62,000 bases of DNA from Adiantum capillus-veneris (lineage: Eukaryota > Streptophyta > Polypodiopsida > Polypodiales > Pteridaceae): contig CM043968.1 in the NCBI GenBank assembly GCA_014529385.2, positions 5,345,001-5,407,000 of the forward strand. The letters run 5' to 3'. The translations under genes and the position numbers were made by a program. The notes under the pieces are model-generated. The model did not search any database and had not been told where the DNA came from. It saw only the letters and a program-made list of their open reading frames with translations. This document shows, piece after piece, positions 57,965 through 62,000 of the stretch. The first letter of the stretch is position 1. Every line of letters starts with the position of its first letter.

Positions 57965-58212
57965 TTATGGTTTTTCAAACTCATGTTCTGCAAGACATTC
58001 TTTTGTTCCAATGCTTGCCATGCAATACAGACATGGATACTTGGTATTGGCACCTCCACATACACCAAACATGCACTTTAGTGCCTTTAGGTCAGCACTC
58101 AAGTGCCATTCTACAATGAAGGCACCCATGCCATCTACACGGAGTTGTTTACCTTCATTTTGGTCCTATATAATAGAAGGGTTATCGGTGTGCAAAAAGA
58201 GCCATTTCAATG
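57965..58212 (-). pseudogene. Transposase-like fragment (EWHLSADLKALKCM)
   Basis: On the minus strand one frame reads LFLHTDNPSII, a TAG, then DQNEGKQLRVDGMGAFIVEW, HLSADLKALKCMFGV and GGANTKYPCLYCMASI to a stop. The D-x2-x-L...PCxxC pattern resembles a group of DDE-like transposable-element proteins. The identification is weak, and both ends are missing. Confidence 0.35.
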
Positions 58213-58399
58213 TATCATGATTTTCTAATGGTATTTGAGCTGCTCCAATCCACCAGAGCTCCATTTCTGATTGAGTTTTGTGGTATGGAAAGGGATTTCA
58301 TTAACGTAATCATGATCGGGTGATTACATCAATAACTTTAGTATTTACACAAAAAAATCATGTGATCACGTGAATTGTTAACGTATTATGACTTGCAAA

Positions 58400-58515
58400 A
58401 ACCTATAGAGCCGGTTAGCCCTCCGGGTTTTCCATTTTTCCTGTGGGGCCCGCCGGGCTCTTCTATTTTTCCGGCGAGCCCGCCTGGACAATGAAAAAGC
58501 CCACCGGGAATAATT
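58400..58515. repeat. GC-rich minisatellite, two to three ~34-bp units
   Basis: Units of TTTTCCxTTTTTCC followed by GGGCCCGCCGGGCTC. On the minus strand they would encode PGG-containing repeats (IPGGLFHCPGGLAGKIEEPG), but no gene context supports translation. Confidence 0.6.
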
Positions 58516-59485
58516 ATATATAGTAAACCGTGTGTTAACTGCGGTCTTTTAGCTAGGCAAATCCTTGGGGAGTGTATACAAGTGCCGGGTATAATCATCT
58601 CCTTGTGAATTGACCTAAGGCTACAGGGTCACATGTCCTTTTTTTGGGCCAAATGTGATTCTTAATTCGGTAACCACTTCTAAAATTTTTTAATTCATTT
58701 ATCGACATAAAGGTACGAAATCAAAACAACTGAAAATTTGGAGAATCATGCTCATTGCAAAGAAGCCATTGGTCCAAATGAGGGATGTAATTGGTTTTAG
58801 AAGATGAGCATATGTAAATGATGAGTCGATAGTCAAGGATTGAATGTCTTATACTAGTGTACCAGGCATATAATGATCCTTGAAGTCTTGCATTTGAGTT
58901 GATTTACACTTGTCAATCCACAATATAAGAGCTATAATCCTTAATTGGGTTAAAATAGATTTTATATATTGGATTGGTTGCATGGGTGGACTACAATCTT
59001 TCACTGGGTATAAGTAGTCCTCAATTGAGTGATTATATTGAAGATTTATTTGCGTTAGTTCATGCATTGGTTTATACAGAGAGTGGATTATGTATTACAA
59101 TAGATTATTAGTGCATGAAATGACCAATCATATATTTTATTGATTTCGTTTGTTTTTTTTGTAGCAATTGAAATTTAATGTGTCTTATTGTTGGCAAATC
59201 AAAGTGGACCTATAAATAATCATTATAATAATAATTGCATAGAGAGATTCATAGCATTGTTATAGTTATTATGCCATGCATAGACTACATTGCAATGTGT
59301 GTGGTTGCCCACAATATAGGTGATCGATATGTAGGTTGACTAGCGTGCATTGAAAATCTCATATTGCGCATCATGGTTACTTTGATATTGAATGGTTTTT
59401 AAAATTTAATATATATTGAAAATAAGAAAAATGTTTCAAAAACTGAACATCTGGTTCTTTTGTCTTTAGTTTTAATTTAAAAGCA
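58516..59485. other. AT-rich spacer
   Basis: There is no gene. Short imperfect TTGAATTG / AATTGGGTTA words recur near 58900-59050. Confidence 0.45.
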
Positions 59486-60895
59486 ATGGAGCAAAATGTG
59501 GGCACAAGTGGTACAAAGAAGCCAAAGAATAAAAAAGCTCATGGCAAAGAGTGGGATTATGCTCACTACATATGCGCCCGATATATGGAGTGGCAATGTA
59601 AATTTTATCACACAACAAAATCAGGCAGTGCACCATGTATTAGGGATCATTTTCTGGGTAGCACTAAAAAGAGTTGTAAGAAATATGAACATCCTCAGGC
59701 ACCTGCAGTTGCAAAGCGTTTGAGAGAAGAGCTTGCCAAAAAGGGTGGCAAGAGACAATAGATATATAGCTCTGTGGCTTCGAGTCAAGAGTTACCAGAG
59801 CCAAATATTAACTCCGCAGATCTTGTAGTGATGTCAACTAACCTTGGAGAACAACCTGCATAAGGAGAGGAAATTCCAGGCAGTGTTCCTTTTAAACGTC
59901 ACAATGAAGGTAGACTTAGTCAAATGCGTAAAAAATCATTACATCAAAGCTTTTGAGTGCAATATCTAGAAGAAGCACAAACTGCACTCGCCAAAGTAAT
60001 ATTCTTGTCCAAGGGGAGAAATGTTTATAAAGGCGATTGATAGTTCTATGTAATTAAAAGTGGAAAATACATTTTTGAGGTCTTGATTAATGTAATTAAA
60101 GAAATTGGTGTTGAACATGTCGTTCAAGTAGTCATGGACAATACAAATAATTGTAAAAACGTGAGTAAATTAATAAAGAAGTGCTTGAGCAGAAAGAAAA
60201 AGTGAAAGATAAAATTACATGTCTATGTGGCAATGTAAACAAGGCTGCTTGGTGGAGGAGTGTAATGGATGCATACCATGTAATGATGCCCGTTATGTTC
60301 GCGATCCACAATATTGATCAAAGGGTACCAAAATTGGACAAAGTGTGGATAACATGGTGGTCAGTCCAACAGAGTCTTGAAAATCCCGAAGAGCTGAAAG
60401 AGTCTATAGTAGAGAAGGAGTGGCGATTACCATTCTCTGGCAAACAACGAAAAATTTTGGCTAAGTATTTTCATGCAAGGTGGAAGAGCACTCATAGTCC
60501 ACTCCATAGCATTGCTTACATTACTCTATCTTACATCCCCTTGCAATGAAAGTACTCGCACAATGTGCAACAAACTCAAGTTCACAGAGAAACTCGAGTA
60601 TGTACAAGTATGTTCATAATACTATTTGCAACAGCAGACAGAGCAGAAAAATTAGTGTATATGTTTTGCGACGAAAAGATATTGAATCACATCGAAAGTG
60701 TTGGCTACGAGGAGGAAATGCCAACCTGGTTGTATGATTTTCAAAATGAAGATGAAGAAGAGTTCAATGTTGGTGTATCTCAATGCAGTGTAGATAAAAT
60801 AGAAGAGAAATTGATAATAGATGTGGAGGTTGAATTACAAGGAGAACCACAACACTCAGACTTAGAACCAGATAACAACTCAAAAGATTCAATAT
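59486..60895 (+). pseudogene. hAT-family transposase remnant (BED finger, DUF659-like, C-terminal parts)
   Basis: The ATG at 59486 (MEQNVGTSGTKKPKNKKAHG) opens a BED-type finger, WQCKFYHTTKSGSAPCIRDH, with Tyr in place of the second Cys. After TAG and further stops, KEIGVEHVVQVVMDNTNNCK (about 60100-60157) matches the DUF659 core of hAT proteins. Next, WWRSVMDAYHVMMPVMFAIH and HARWKSTHSPLHSIAYITL (about 60250-60530) match the following conserved region. The last open stretch (60565-60895) is acidic and reads DRAEKLVYMFCDEKILNHIE. No termini were found. Several stops make it non-functional. Confidence 0.7.
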
Positions 60896-61009
60896 AGCTT
60901 GAGAGTAGAACAAGTAAATGTCAGAAACCATTGTAAAAGACCTTGTATTCAAATGTGTTTTGAGTAATTACGATGCTTCATAGTCATGATAGTACATAGT
61001 TTTTCGATC

Positions 61010-62000
61010 TCAATTGTGTTTCCTCGAAGCAACATCTTGCTCATCAAACAAATTTCTAATTGTGCTAGGGATATCTTGGCAGGTTTGCTTGAATTTATAC
61101 TCATTTTCCATGCCAAATATAATATATATTCCTTGTGGAATATCTTGTGAATAGATTGCACATCGAATACTATTTTGCATTAAACAAATAAGACAAACTA
61201 AATGATAATAATAACCACAGCTTGTCAATGTATAATATCCACTCCATCCATCAAAATGCTCGTAGAAAACTAGACATTGGGAAGATGAGGATGCATCTGA
61301 AGTAGACGAGGGGACCAAATCTGGATGCATGACAAGGTGGCTGATGTGTGTCCCTTGTACATGTGTTGGATTCACTCGCTGTGTCTGGTTTTGAACATCC
61401 TGGCTTAAGTGGTGAATGCTTTTCTCCATCCGGACTTGTGAGGGTTGGGGTGTCTAGGTGGCTATAGAAAGCGGTGTTATTTTTGCATCTTTCTCTGCCA
61501 ACTGTGTCGTGTAAATATCCTTCTCTCTCTTTAATTGTAGGTTGGCGCCTTTCACTATCAATGCTAGCTCATCTTGGGTGAAAGTGACACAACTCTCCCT
61601 TAATCATGAGTGGCAATAGTTGTCTCCTTTGATGAGAAATCTACTAGTCGTTGTTGCACAAAGTGAACATATAATTTTTTACAAAATATAGCGCACAATC
61701 TACATTGTGCATGGGATATCCATAAACCTCCAAATAAATCCTCTCAGCATTTTCTTTTATCGCATCATGGTCGCACTTCGAAACCTTTCACCTTCCTTTC
61801 TTGATCTCTGCGTCCTCACATGGCCATATTGTCTTGATCATGTCCTTTGTCACTGCTTTATTGATCTCTTTCCATTGCATGTGGTTTGGATTTTTCCATT
61901 TTGAGAGTCGTCGAGTAGTACACATCGCTTGTTGTGTCGACATGCCGTGTGCTAGAGACTTCATGAATTGAAATGCATTAACAGCCACTTGTTGTTGATC
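61010..62000 (-). pseudogene. Coiled-coil / RING-like zinc-finger gene, enters from right edge
   Basis: Reading down from 61988: VNAFQFMKSLAHGMSTQQAM and WKEINKAVTKDMIKTIWPCE, a TGA, then CDHDAIKENAERIYLEVYGY. A helical segment TQDELALIVKGANLQLKREK follows, then CLVFYEHFDGWSGYYTLTSCG, YYYHLVCLICLMQNSIRCAI, which is a RING-like finger with several ligands changed. The plan (helical N-terminus, coiled coil, RING-like finger) is that of the gene at 1-1471 on the other strand. Frame changes near 61500 and 61780 mark it as decayed. The start lies beyond the window. Confidence 0.5.

Overview
The window looks like nuclear DNA of a plant. It has short U-rich introns with GT-AG ends, Ty1/copia and Ty3/gypsy retrotransposons with plant-type primer-binding sites, a CACTA element, a hAT remnant, long (GA)n microsatellites, and FCP1-like phosphatase domains with the DLNG/DMNG active-site form known from plants. 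The mix of transposase families suggests a seed-free plant (bryophyte, lycophyte or fern) or a streptophyte alga, but that is only an inference. No rRNA, tRNA, CRISPR array or organellar gene was recognised. Almost all coding sequence is decayed. The one gene that reads intact is a two-exon secreted cysteine-rich protein at 16351-16900 (+).

Layout. 1-7208 (+): remains of a multi-exon gene family, namely a coiled coil plus RING-like zinc finger, then a 1.15-kb exon block present three times in tandem, then FCP1-like HAD phosphatase pieces. 7543-9127: GGTAGCTACC-rich DNA, two long (GA)n tracts and short duplications. 9230-13262 (-): a decayed two-exon DDE-like transposase gene. 13935-15600 (+): 3' end of a chromovirus-type gypsy element. 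16351-16900: the intact gene. 17960-18450 (-): a gypsy RT/RNase H scrap.

18.6-57.4 kb is best read as one large LTR-retroelement opened by later insertions. Its LTR end and tRNA-Asp-type primer-binding site lie at 19489-19509, a gag-like gene with a zinc knuckle at 41307-43620, and a retropepsin-like region near 56.1 kb. Its leader was split by an 18.5-kb CACTA element (21576-40075; 10-bp termini; CGC target duplication). Inside that element are a palindromic satellite, a copia element (22609-27752, TSD AAAAC) and a gypsy element (28341-36858). Its coding part was split by an 11,681-bp element with 35-bp inverted termini (43640-55320).

The 11.7-kb element is the most interesting object. It holds four convergently or divergently arranged decayed genes: a transposase-like gene A (+), an unknown acidic gene B (-), gene C (+), whose five exons join an Ulp1-like protease region to an FCP1-like phosphatase domain, and an unknown gene D (-). 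Introns in A, C and D splice in phase. The FCP1-like domain recurs at 6.4-7.2 kb downstream of a RING-type gene, and another RING-type gene lies at 61-62 kb, so the same small set of domains recurs around this locus.

57.9-62 kb: a transposase-like scrap (-), a GC-rich PGG-coding minisatellite, a hAT transposase remnant (+) and a coiled-coil/RING-like gene (-) that runs off the window edge.
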